Shown here: positions 15,292 through 22,993 of the stretch, piece by piece | How the letters are laid out: every line of letters starts with the position of its first letter | Position numbering within the stretch: the stretch's first letter is position 1 | Origin: a virus | Length of the DNA: 23,526 nt | Virus record (IMG/VR): IMGVR_UViG_3300033144_000895 | Coordinates: 1-23,526 of that record | Reading direction: 5' to 3' (one strand) | Notes under the pieces: generated by a model | The model's input: only the letters and a program-made list of their open reading frames with translations | What the model was told of the DNA's origin: nothing | The model's database searches: none | Program-made: the position numbers and the translations under genes

Positions 15292-15312
15292 GTTATATCA
15301 CTCCATAACATG
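15289..15312 (-). promoter_or_regulatory. Translation-initiation hairpin over the capsid gene start
   Basis: On the minus strand the arms CATGTTAT and ATAACATG form a perfect 8-bp inverted repeat around an 8-base loop, GGAGTGAT. The loop holds the Shine-Dalgarno GGAG. The last three bases of the 3' arm are the ATG of the major capsid gene. The Shine-Dalgarno ends nine bases before the ATG, a workable spacing. In RNA the stem has two G-C and six A-U pairs, so it should be marginally stable and able to open. The structure is seen directly in the sequence. That it controls capsid translation is an inference. Confidence 0.6.
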
Positions 15313-15330
15313 ACACCTATTGCCTAAGTC

Positions 15331-16401
15331 TTAGAGTTCGTCCTTACTAAACCGGGCTGCCTTTGCGGCTGCCTTGCTTGTAATGACGCGGCCCTGCTGA
15401 CCTGCGGCGAAGATGTCGTTTTCAATTACCCTCGCCTCATCTTCTTTGCCTCTGTATTTACCTTGCGCTTTGTCTTTGTAAAATTGCGTGACTTCTTCGC
15501 TGGTGTAATACCTTTCTTCCTTATTAGGAATAAAGCCGCCACCTGAATTCTTTGGTGTGATCAGATCTTCTGGCACATCAAACTCAGGCTTAAGCTCAGG
15601 CTCATCAGAATGAGACGAACTTGTCGGCGCAACACCTAGAAAGTCAGTAAAGATCTGGATCACTTTGGATGTCTGCAACTTACCCCGGGCCTCAGTCAAA
15701 AACTCTGACTTCGTCTTATCGGTGTAAGCAACTTTCTCATCCAAAAATGCATGGAAGGCTGGGTTCGTATTAATCGCTCTCCAGTCCGGCACCGCTTTTG
15801 TTACATCATCAAAGAACTTCTGTTCATTGCTGACGACGGTATCTTCCTCAATCCGTTTCTGTCCTGACGAAAGCTCAGCAATAGTATTCTGGAGTTCCAG
15901 CATGTCTTTAGCCATCTGAGTTCTGGAGCCTTCCGCGATACGTTTCATCATCCCAATCTGGCCGGGGCCATACTGTTCGATTTCTTCGTCCGTAAACTCC
16001 ACACTTTCAACTGGCACATCAACAACTGGATCTAATGGTTTACCGATAGCTTCCTTCAGTTCATCGATCTGCCCCTGAAGGCTCTCGATGCTCGTGTAGG
16101 CTGTTCCCAGTTCACCACGCAGCTTAGGCACATCACGATCATAGGCGGTCTGTAACCCCTTAAATCGTGCTTCCCAATCGACGTCTGTCTTGGCGGGTTC
16201 CGCACCCGGCCCAGAGGACTTCGGTTGGTCTAAATTCTTTTCAAGGTCAGCCGATGCCTCGACCTCACCTTTGGGTACCTCTTTCAACTGTGCCTTGTCA
16301 TCTTCGCCGGGAGCAGGTTGCCCTGTGTCTTCAGCTTGTTGACGTATTAATTCATCTGCTGCCATTCCTGCTTGCTTTGCTTTCTTATTGGCGCTGCCCA
16401 T
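15331..16401 (-). CDS. Capsid assembly scaffolding protein
   Basis: Scaffolding proteins direct assembly of the procapsid and leave before or during DNA packaging. The identification rests on composition and position. The protein has 356 residues and is strongly charged and hydrophilic, with a low-complexity N-terminus (Ala/Glu/Lys/Pro to about residue 75). Predicted coiled coils lie at about 76-122 (WEARFKGLQTAYDRDVPKLR, then LQGQIDELKEAIG) and 155-190. A folded segment around 195-255 contains DWRAINTNPAFHAFLDE. The C-terminal ~35 residues are basic and helical (AAAKAARFSK), where scaffolds usually bind the coat protein. The gene lies directly upstream of the major capsid gene, as in T7- and P22-like orders. 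The ATG is preceded by GCAGGAGAG. Confidence 0.88.
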   Translation of the reverse strand: MGSANKKAKQAGMAADELIRQQAEDTGQPAPGEDDKAQLKEVPKGEVEASADLEKNLDQPKSSGPGAEPAKTDVDWEARFKGLQTAYDRDVPKLRGELGTAYTSIESLQGQIDELKEAIGKPLDPVVDVPVESVEFTDEEIEQYGPGQIGMMKRIAEGSRTQMAKDMLELQNTIAELSSGQKRIEEDTVVSNEQKFFDDVTKAVPDWRAINTNPAFHAFLDEKVAYTDKTKSEFLTEARGKLQTSKVIQIFTDFLGVAPTSSSHSDEPELKPEFDVPEDLITPKNSGGGFIPNKEERYYTSEEVTQFYKDKAQGKYRGKEDEARVIENDIFAAGQQGRVITSKAAAKAARFSKDEL

Positions 16402-16503
16402 ATCTCTCTTCTCTCCTGCGAGCCATTGCGCGTGTACGGGATGTAGCGCGCTTCCGGTGTCACAAATTGTTGACTAAAGCCCGAAGGTGTTCGGTCATCA
16501 AAG

Positions 16504-16716
16504 TTACATTGATTCTAGTGCATTCCTTGCGTTATTGGCAAGGCCTACTATTTCTTCCAATTCCTGAGCCGCACCTTGCGCTCGGTAGATCAGATTGCCC
16601 TCCATGTTTCGGCAATCGGCATCCTTGACGCCAAGGCACTCTTCCAAAAATTTCTTGATCACCTGACCCTCTGGGGTGGTGAACGCCTGCATAACTCGTT
16701 TGTCTGCACGTACCAT
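16504..16716 (-). CDS. Small helical hypothetical protein (70 aa)
   Basis: This starts at the base immediately after the TAG stop of the 166-aa gene, with GGAGG sequence inside the end of that gene as Shine-Dalgarno. The product is predicted to be almost entirely helical: MVRADKRVMQAF, then VIKKFLEECLG, then a segment with two cysteines (C27, C35), and AQELEEIVGLANNARNALES. I do not recognise the family. Its position just before the scaffold gene suggests a small head-assembly or accessory protein, which is an inference from context only. Confidence 0.65.
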   Translation of the reverse strand: MVRADKRVMQAFTTPEGQVIKKFLEECLGVKDADCRNMEGNLIYRAQGAAQELEEIVGLANNARNALESM

Positions 16717-17217
16717 CTAAACCTCCGCTAATATGATGATCAGCGCAAGCTCATCATCCTCTCTCACCAGTGACACCTTGAATTCCTGTGCTGCCACGAT
16801 CTCTTTTTTGGCCCGAATCTTCAGGGCTTTGATCGCCTGTAGCTTCGTTACGCCAAGCTCTTTCTTAACCGCCTCTATTTTCGACGCCAGCTCCGACGGA
16901 GGAAGCATCTCCAGCGCCTGCTTAGGCGTCGGAACGGGTAGCCCTGATACCAGATAAGGCTCACCCTCGACCACAATCTCTGTGGCTTTACTCAGGATCT
17001 CCTCTACTTCCTCTGGCTTAATATCCGCCAACCTTAGCGTCGGCTCGCCTACCTTCGACCGGATAAAGATCCGCCGGGGCATTACCTCAAACTGTTTCTT
17101 CGTACCACCCAGCCCGGGCTTATCCTCGTCAGGAGGAACAACGATGTACGCTTTGTATGGCCCAAGCCCTGCGGTGCATAGCAGGTTGACCGGGCCAAGC
17201 CCTCTCGTGGCCAACAT
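16717..17217 (-). CDS. Hypothetical phage protein with TxGLGP repeats (166 aa)
   Basis: The N-terminus has two copies of a short motif, TRGLGP at residues 4-9 and TAGLGP at 15-20. I have the impression that this style of opening is common in small phage proteins encoded next to the family of the preceding 424-aa gene. A basic linker and a strand (PRRIFIRSK) follow. Two charged helices come next (around KPEEVEEILSKATEIV and PSELASKIEAVKKELG). The C-terminal strand region ends DDELALIIILAEV. The protein is probably a compact alpha/beta accessory or assembly factor. There is no signal peptide or membrane segment. The start codon overlaps the preceding stop (TAATG), and the stop TAG abuts the ATG of the next gene. 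Confidence 0.72.
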   Translation of the reverse strand: MLATRGLGPVNLLCTAGLGPYKAYIVVPPDEDKPGLGGTKKQFEVMPRRIFIRSKVGEPTLRLADIKPEEVEEILSKATEIVVEGEPYLVSGLPVPTPKQALEMLPPSELASKIEAVKKELGVTKLQAIKALKIRAKKEIVAAQEFKVSLVREDDELALIIILAEV

Positions 17218-18491
17218 TATTCTAGTGCTTCTCTGCTGTTCACGGCGTTGCCTGCGTATGGAGTGGTCTGGGCAATATTCTCCCAGATGTTTGCGGTGAA
17301 CAATACCGTCACCTTATCGTCATCAAATACGGTCATGATTCCGGTCACTGGATCTGTCTCGGTATAGTTTTTCAGGATCTTCCTCGAAAGGTTCAGCTGG
17401 CCGCCAGCCGTATTGACTGTCGTGTGTCCACGGACATCGTGCGCCCATGTCTCAGCATTTTCAGTCTCATCGATGATCACTGTGCCGGCTGATTGATCGT
17501 CAGGCGGTAGGCTGTAGTTGCCCCGCAGATGGATCGTGCCGCCGACGCAGGTCGCGTCCAGATGAAGTTGGCCGCCATACATTTCAATCGTATGGGTGCC
17601 GCCAGTCATCCCCTTGATGCCCAGTGACCTGTGCCAGTCGCTGACCTGTAGCACGTTCGACCCGGTGGTAATGTTGGCGTAGCCACCCCCAGATTTATTT
17701 GAGTAGCACTCTATGAGATGAGCGGCGCCATTAATTGTAATGTCACCAACAATAGCGCATTTTTCCACAAACCCAGCAAACTCAAAAGTTGGAAGTAGCA
17801 CCCCCTGCTGGACGATAACTGATCCGGTGGACATCCCTTCCATCTGGCACTGGAAAAACTTTGCGCCCGTCAATATGCGGCTACTGGTATCTACGGTTGG
17901 CAGTCCAACACCAACCACCGTAAGGTTCTTGAGATCCCTGTCAAGAAGGATGTCGCTCAGCAGATGGATATGCCTGATGTTTTTTGCCTCAGCGTAGTCG
18001 ATTGCCGTAGGCGTATCATTAAACGGGGTTTCCTGAGAGCCATCCCCTAGCGCCGCCAGAGAAGTATCAATCCACACGAACTGCTGGATATGAGACAGCT
18101 TCTCGTCCAGAGGGGCCACTGACTGAGTGATCGGCTGCAGGCCATTAATCAACACCCGATAGGTGCCTATTGTCGGAATGAGTATGGGGATGGCTGAGTC
18201 TTTGGGAACAAGCTGCCCGATAAAAGTATAGGTGCCATCATTTTCAGCAGGACGAATTCGCCAGCCTTCAACATTATTCATGAATGTATAGCGCCCCTGA
18301 TCAATGGAGCCAACAACTAGCGGGTTACCGCCGTCAGGAAAGAATGCTGGAATATACTTAGCGTTGTCTCCGGTCTTTACCCACTCCTTCCATGGCTCAT
18401 ACAGATCGTCGATGACATCAACGGTCAGCACACCATCGACGACAACATCGAGGGTGATTATCAAATTGTCGCCATCGAATGAGGTAGGCAT
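17217..18491 (-). CDS. Putative virion fibre/baseplate-type protein (424 aa)
   Basis: The N-terminal ~120 residues match a pattern I recognise from many phage structural proteins. It opens SFDG..LIITL, followed by DDLYEPWKEWVKTGDNAKY, a GGNPLVVG turn, WRIRP, then FIGQLVPKDS and IPTIGTYRVLINGLQPITQ. The family is usually annotated only as a structural or tail-fibre protein. After about residue 150 there are repeated short strands (SDILLDRDLKNLTVVGVGLP, then GDITINGAAHLIECYSN) compatible with a small beta-helix. The last ~50 residues, near TETDPVTGIMTVFDDD, look like a separate C-terminal domain. No enzyme motif was found. One-base TAATG overlaps with both neighbours suggest that the 531-, 424- and 166-aa proteins are translated in a coupled series. 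Specific placement on the virion cannot be read from sequence. Confidence 0.78.
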   Translation of the reverse strand: MPTSFDGDNLIITLDVVVDGVLTVDVIDDLYEPWKEWVKTGDNAKYIPAFFPDGGNPLVVGSIDQGRYTFMNNVEGWRIRPAENDGTYTFIGQLVPKDSAIPILIPTIGTYRVLINGLQPITQSVAPLDEKLSHIQQFVWIDTSLAALGDGSQETPFNDTPTAIDYAEAKNIRHIHLLSDILLDRDLKNLTVVGVGLPTVDTSSRILTGAKFFQCQMEGMSTGSVIVQQGVLLPTFEFAGFVEKCAIVGDITINGAAHLIECYSNKSGGGYANITTGSNVLQVSDWHRSLGIKGMTGGTHTIEMYGGQLHLDATCVGGTIHLRGNYSLPPDDQSAGTVIIDETENAETWAHDVRGHTTVNTAGGQLNLSRKILKNYTETDPVTGIMTVFDDDKVTVLFTANIWENIAQTTPYAGNAVNSREALE

Positions 18492-20086
18492 TATGGGTTG
18501 TCGTAATTTCTGTCGAATCGCTGATTAATAACAAGCGTCTGGGCAAGGCTGGGCCACGTAAATCCTTCCACCCTGATGTACTCATACTGCTTGTTGTGAA
18601 TAACGTAATCTACCAATGTGCCGCCAGCAACCGAAGCGCCGAACGACCGATCATCTACCGTTCCTGCTGTGGCGTCTTCGATCCCGTCCAGTTCAACACC
18701 TGTTGCATTATCATACACCCTTACCTCTGTGAGATCTCGAAGATTCGAGAACGTCATGGTCACATCGTTATTGAACACCACCGTTGCCCCGGCAGTTTTA
18801 TAGGTTGGTGAGGCTCCAACCAGCGTGATCGTTACGGTTCCTGATGACGCTGTGATATCCAGCGCGGCGTCGTCAGTGGTATCGGCGCCGTATCCAGTAA
18901 AGGTTAGGTTGGTGAACGTGTAGCTTCCGGCTGCATTTATCTCCAAAGCATGCCCGGCCCCTGACTGAATGAAGTCAACGTCATGAAGATCCGTGACGGT
19001 ACCGAAGACAGGATCCTGCAGGCAGGCAATACTGGTTAATGCGTTGGTGCGAATGATCGTGTTAGAGATGTTGGCTGAACCCTGCACCAGCAGCTCACAC
19101 TCGATGTCAGCGCCATCGATATCACAGACGCTGGTGTAGGTGACGTTGCGAAAGTTCCTGAGCTGAGCCGCGCTGTCAAACGATCCACTGGTGCCTGACA
19201 CCTCGAAGTCTGGGCGGGTATCATCAGCACCATAAATCCGGCCCTCACCAATAATCAGGGAGTCGATCAGGATTATCGAGCTGGCACTCTGGATGTCCAC
19301 GTACACGCCCACCAGACCGACCGAGTGGTACCCGTCTGGGAATGTGACAACAGACTCGGTATCAAGAAACTCGGTAGCGGTAGCACTTCCGATGGACAGC
19401 AAGCCAATAGCGGTAACAGCATTGCCGCCACCAACCACCACGCCATATCGGTTTGTCGTGATGTCCTGATCCCATGCCACAAAGTCAGGGAAGGTTCCCG
19501 GGGTATCGGCCCCGTCGCCAGAAACAATGGTCAGCCCGGTACCAACATCGATAGCATCCCACGCCAAGTTCTCTGCCTTGGCAGCGCCATTAATGACCGC
19601 GCACTGGACGCCATACCAATCAACATTAGTGAGGTCTGGCGAACCATTTATTGTTTCCCGCCACTGTGAAATATTAGGATCAATGGCCGCGATCAGATAC
19701 CCACCCTGTGCCGGGTAAGCGAGGCGCTCATCATTATTCGCACCACTGCCAGCCATGTTGTACTCATACATGTCGGCAAGGGCTGAACCGATACCAGCAT
19801 TAGCTCCATAAGCAACATTCAAGTCAAAGGAATCGGACACGTACATCTTCAGGAACAGCAGCTTATTTGCAGCTGCAGTCATGTCAATCGGGCTGGCGCC
19901 GGGGTCGTAGTCGATACCAGCCAGAGATGTGGCTGTGGTCTTCTTGTTGATCGCTAATGCGTTCTGGTAAGCAAGAGGAGCCTCAGCAGCTGGAGCTGGG
20001 CCAGAGCCACCCCAGTGACCAAAATCAGTCGCTGAATCAGCAGCATTTACGCGGGTGCCGTCAAAGGAAACTGCTAATGCAGTCAT
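18491..20086 (-). CDS. Virion structural protein with beta-helix-like region and RNYDNP C-terminus (531 aa)
   Basis: The N-terminal ~230 residues form a Gly/Ala/Asp-rich domain opening MTALAVSFDGTRVNAADSAT. Residues from about 240 to 450 show repeated short strands with Asn/Ser turns (for example NISNTIIRTNALTSI and YTFTNLTFTGYGADTTDDAA, followed by GTVTITLVG). This resembles pectate-lyase-like beta-helices in phage surface proteins. A final beta-sandwich-like part (LTEVRVYDNATGVELDGIED) leads into INQRFDRNYDNP, which resembles the end of the 813-aa protein. No lyase or hydrolase active site can be picked out, so a depolymerase function is not claimed. The start overlaps the 55-aa gene (ATGA) and the stop overlaps the 424-aa gene (TAATG). 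A surface, fibre or head-decoration role is inferred. Confidence 0.8.
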   Translation of the reverse strand: MTALAVSFDGTRVNAADSATDFGHWGGSGPAPAAEAPLAYQNALAINKKTTATSLAGIDYDPGASPIDMTAAANKLLFLKMYVSDSFDLNVAYGANAGIGSALADMYEYNMAGSGANNDERLAYPAQGGYLIAAIDPNISQWRETINGSPDLTNVDWYGVQCAVINGAAKAENLAWDAIDVGTGLTIVSGDGADTPGTFPDFVAWDQDITTNRYGVVVGGGNAVTAIGLLSIGSATATEFLDTESVVTFPDGYHSVGLVGVYVDIQSASSIILIDSLIIGEGRIYGADDTRPDFEVSGTSGSFDSAAQLRNFRNVTYTSVCDIDGADIECELLVQGSANISNTIIRTNALTSIACLQDPVFGTVTDLHDVDFIQSGAGHALEINAAGSYTFTNLTFTGYGADTTDDAALDITASSGTVTITLVGASPTYKTAGATVVFNNDVTMTFSNLRDLTEVRVYDNATGVELDGIEDATAGTVDDRSFGASVAGGTLVDYVIHNKQYEYIRVEGFTWPSLAQTLVINQRFDRNYDNP

Positions 20087-20250
20087 GGAGTTACATCCAC
20101 GGTCGTGGTTGTGTCAGGCACAATTTCGGTCGAAGCAGGGAATCGGCTGCCAAGATCTGTAGTGATTAGATCCTGAGCAGCCTGCGAGTCCTCCGCCTCA
20201 ACATTTCTTACGATCACCGTGCTGGTGATCTGTACGTCAAACACTGGCAT
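20083..20250 (-). CDS. Small conserved-looking phage protein (55 aa)
   Basis: The ATG at 20250 lies 10 bases after the stop of the 813-aa gene and has AAGGG upstream. The frame encodes 55 residues beginning MPVFDVQITSTVIVRNVEAE and ends in TGA at 20083. The first 20 residues predict a beta-strand pair. An acidic helix (EAEDSQAAQDLIT) and a Thr/Pro-rich tail follow. This strand-plus-'VEAES..A'-helix layout is common in very small phage proteins of unknown role. Its stop overlaps the start of the 531-aa gene by four bases (ATGA), and that coupling supports its being real despite its size. I do not recognise a named family. Confidence 0.72.
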   Translation of the reverse strand: MPVFDVQITSTVIVRNVEAEDSQAAQDLITTDLGSRFPASTEIVPDTTTTVDVTP

Positions 20251-20260
20251 TTAGTTACCC

Positions 20261-22702
20261 TTACGGATTACTGTAGTTACGTTCCAACGGCGACGTCGCA
20301 GTGAATGATAACCCAGTAATTCGAGAGATCGTCAGACCTGTTACCACTTCAACATACTGCCCTGTCTCCAGACCAATCGCTTTCAGTACGCACTCAGCAT
20401 CGGTACCCGGTGTGCGGCCACCTTGAGAGTTGTTATCGTAATCATAATCGAACGCGACCGACGCAGCTGATGCTGCACCCACGATATCAGCCCCGGCATT
20501 ATTGTCTACCAGTATGGCGTCAGGTGAGTTGTACGGGTTCTCATCAATATTGACTGTCTGGTCAGTTTCAGCGATACCAACATCGGTGCCATCCACTCGT
20601 CTTACGTCATAGTCAGATGAAGGTGTCGTCTCAACGGTAACAATGAATAAACCATTATTGGCTGGATCAACAAACCCGGAGATACGAATGTAATCATTCA
20701 CCGTCATGTTAGGCAGGGTGCCTGTCAGCTTGAAGGTGTCGCCAGACGGCGTGACTGTGTCGATGTCAGCATTGGTGGTTCGATTCGTGTACTTGTAGTA
20801 CAGGAAGTATTCAGGATCAGAGTCACCGGTAAGGTTAGAGTTAAAGTTAAGATTACCAGCAGCAACGAATGGGAAGTTGCGAGTGCCAGCTGCCGCTCCA
20901 GTGTTATCAACAAAGAACATGTTGTTGGTATCGTTAGCATCAAAGCCTTCAACAATTACACCAGCCCCGCCACCATTCGGGTTGATTGACTCAGCGCCAC
21001 CGAAGGTGATGTTGTCGCCAACGTAATTTGCAAGACCGCCCGTCATCTTACCAATAACAGTACCATCGCTTTCATCAATATCAGTAGTTTGTCGCAACTG
21101 ATACTGGATCTTCTCGTAAATATTTTGCACAGATGGCGTGATAGGAACTGCTCGATCAATCGTAAAGGACAGACTTGTTTCTGAGTTAGTTAATGCGGAA
21201 GACACTGTGATCTCAAGTGTGCCTGCGTTATCAACTGGCGTACCAACAATGGTGTGCGTAGCGCGATCAGGTGCGGTTGCGTCATGCATGGTGATAGTTC
21301 CGCCAGTATAATCAGCCAGTGCCTCACCAGCGCCAAGCACGAAGTTTGCAGAGGTGATTAGTGTAGTGCCGACCGATACACCGTTAGCCTGAGAGAAAGT
21401 ACCAACATCAACAATAACCCCCCAGCTACGCAGTGTCGCTGAATCAACTGCACGATTGTATGTTTCATCCATATAGCGAAGGCGAACCTCAGTCCATGGA
21501 GACGTAACAACATTAGCGTCGGTTGCATCGATCTTTTGATCGGCAGCGTTAGCGAGCGGGAACTTGATGATCTTGGAAGAGATCGCAGTCTCACCAGCGT
21601 CGGTCAGTGTTGATGTCTGGAAGCTCTTACCCTTCGCGTCACCATCACGAATACGCAGTGATGTAGTGAATGCGTTAGAGTTGTCATAAGCGATGGTGCT
21701 TGTACCCCATGCCTCTACAGTCAACGGTGTTCCAGCCACGGTAACAACGGTCGCTGAAACGGCAGTGATCACATAAGTGCCATCATTGGATGATGAGTTG
21801 GTTACTTCCACCTGACCACCAACAACAAACCCGTCAGCAATGAAGTCTCCGGTTGAACGGCCAATGGTTGATGTCGTTGCAAAGATTGGCGTGTCACCGG
21901 TCAGATCACCAATGAGTTCGTAATACTGAACAGGCTCATTAACAACGCCAGTGAACGCATAGTTGACCGTGTTATCGAGAGCGAAATCATTACCGAAGAA
22001 GTAGAAGGCTTGATCAAGCGTGTCCTCGAATGCACCCAAGGTTGAGACGTTAAAGAATTTCTTCTGCGTCACTCCAGCGTTATCTTTCTCATCAAAGCCA
22101 GCGTTACGAATAAGACGAACAGAATCAACAATGGCTGGTGCATCGACCTTAAGTTTCCAGTCAGAGTTATTGCCTGATGGATCTTCACCGAACTCCCACT
22201 GACCAGCAGCGAAGGAGATACCAACCATCGGGAATGCACCAGAGTCGATAAGCAGCTGATCAGTCTTCCACTCTTCCTTAATGAAGGAGTGAACGGCCAG
22301 CATGATGACGCCAGCGGTATCGAGGTTGCCTTGCTCAAGCAGCCAGACTTCTTCAGTCAGCGTATCGAGATATACGTTTTTGTAATTGCCAATCGCAGCA
22401 TCATCACCTAAGAAAGTTGCGGCCTCTGATCCAGCTGTTGCTGGCGCGGCTCCGTTCGATACCTTGTCGGCTTCGTAGCTTGCTGCGTCAGTATTGACTG
22501 TGACGATCTTCCACAGGCCGTTGGCCAAAGGATCAGAGTGATCACGTATCTCAAAGAAGTCGCCAGCAACAAGCGATCCCATTTCAATTGCAGCTGAAGT
22601 GATTGTTGATTCAGCGCCAGACCCCGGTGTCGTAATGACAAGGTCTGATACCGCGTTAGATAAGCCTTGGCTTAAGTCGTCTGGATCTATAATTTGCGGC
22701 AT
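20261..22702 (-). CDS. Large beta-rich virion structural protein (813 aa)
   Basis: The ATG is preceded by an AGGAG Shine-Dalgarno, with TAACAGGAG beginning at the stop codon of the upstream gene. The protein is acidic and rich in Thr, Asp, Gly and Val. Three segments (about residues 31-82, 276-340 and 647-712) share a pattern in which a hydrophobic strand is followed by a polar turn and N-x-G-x-[WYF]-x-[IV], as in ANGLWKIVTV, NDGTYVITAV and ANNGLFIVTV. They look like repeated small beta modules. Around residues 527-640 is a different segment starting YEKIQYQLRQ. The C-terminus is PLERNYSNP, a motif also ending the 531-aa protein downstream. No catalytic motif is visible. Its size, composition and place between the membrane genes and the scaffold/capsid genes suggest a virion surface or fibre-like component. 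The exact role is unknown. Confidence 0.8.
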   Translation of the reverse strand: MPQIIDPDDLSQGLSNAVSDLVITTPGSGAESTITSAAIEMGSLVAGDFFEIRDHSDPLANGLWKIVTVNTDAASYEADKVSNGAAPATAGSEAATFLGDDAAIGNYKNVYLDTLTEEVWLLEQGNLDTAGVIMLAVHSFIKEEWKTDQLLIDSGAFPMVGISFAAGQWEFGEDPSGNNSDWKLKVDAPAIVDSVRLIRNAGFDEKDNAGVTQKKFFNVSTLGAFEDTLDQAFYFFGNDFALDNTVNYAFTGVVNEPVQYYELIGDLTGDTPIFATTSTIGRSTGDFIADGFVVGGQVEVTNSSSNDGTYVITAVSATVVTVAGTPLTVEAWGTSTIAYDNSNAFTTSLRIRDGDAKGKSFQTSTLTDAGETAISSKIIKFPLANAADQKIDATDANVVTSPWTEVRLRYMDETYNRAVDSATLRSWGVIVDVGTFSQANGVSVGTTLITSANFVLGAGEALADYTGGTITMHDATAPDRATHTIVGTPVDNAGTLEITVSSALTNSETSLSFTIDRAVPITPSVQNIYEKIQYQLRQTTDIDESDGTVIGKMTGGLANYVGDNITFGGAESINPNGGGAGVIVEGFDANDTNNMFFVDNTGAAAGTRNFPFVAAGNLNFNSNLTGDSDPEYFLYYKYTNRTTNADIDTVTPSGDTFKLTGTLPNMTVNDYIRISGFVDPANNGLFIVTVETTPSSDYDVRRVDGTDVGIAETDQTVNIDENPYNSPDAILVDNNAGADIVGAASAASVAFDYDYDNNSQGGRTPGTDAECVLKAIGLETGQYVEVVTGLTISRITGLSFTATSPLERNYSNP

Positions 22703-22714
22703 GATGCTCTCCTG

Positions 22715-22993
22715 TTAACCGTGTCGTTTCTTTTCATGTTTTTTAATTGATTTGTTTATTAGTGGCTGGCAATCGGTTGGTCGCTTGCTTACCTCTTTAA
22801 TCGCCTGAGCTGGTGGTGCAGGTCTTGGCGTGACCGGAACAACAACATCATCAGGATAAATATTTCCGACTAAATCATTAACTGTGTAGGTGCCTGTCGT
22901 TAACAGCAACACCAATAACAAATACACTGCCGGCTTGTTCTCCATGAACGGTCGCACAGCGTTTTCCATTATGACCTTAAACCTGTCCTTCAT
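22715..22993 (-). CDS. Single-pass membrane protein, function unknown
   Basis: A 92-aa protein. A basic N-terminus (K2, R4, K6, R14, K20) precedes one hydrophobic segment at about residues 21-37 (PAVYLLLVLLLTTGTY). A Pro-rich linker around VPVTPRPAPPAQA and a basic tail (KKHEKKRHG) follow. Basic residues before the membrane segment predict N-in/C-out topology, which would put the Pro-rich part and the single Cys in the periplasm. Size and topology could fit a holin, an inner-membrane spanin-like protein or a membrane moron. There is no long periplasmic coiled coil typical of Rz and no adjacent endolysin, so I do not call it a lysis gene. Its ATG overlaps the stop of the secreted protein upstream, so the two are probably made together. 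Confidence 0.7.
   Translation of the reverse strand: MKDRFKVIMENAVRPFMENKPAVYLLLVLLLTTGTYTVNDLVGNIYPDDVVVPVTPRPAPPAQAIKEVSKRPTDCQPLINKSIKKHEKKRHG

Noticed and set aside
16402-16503. Gap before the scaffold gene with a small hairpin (CCGAA, loop, TTCGG at 16481..16494) and possible promoter-like TTGTGA
   Set aside because: The stem is only 5 bp and the following bases (GCTTTAGTC) are not a proper U tract, so no terminator is called. The TTGTGA has no -10 box at the right spacing. A 12-codon frame here lacks a ribosome site.
16167-16628. A 153-codon plus-strand open frame over the scaffold gene start
   Set aside because: It is Leu/Arg/Cys/Pro-rich with no recognisable domain, it opposes three well-supported minus-strand features, and it is explained as a shadow of their codons.
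18491-20086. Depolymerase (pectate-lyase-like) tailspike call for the 531-aa protein
   Set aside because: Beta-helix-like repeats are visible but no cluster of catalytic acidic residues can be identified by eye. The enzyme claim would be a guess.
22715-22993. Holin or spanin call for the 92-aa membrane protein
   Set aside because: Topology is compatible, but there is no endolysin nearby, no lipobox and no long coiled coil, so the label is not supported.
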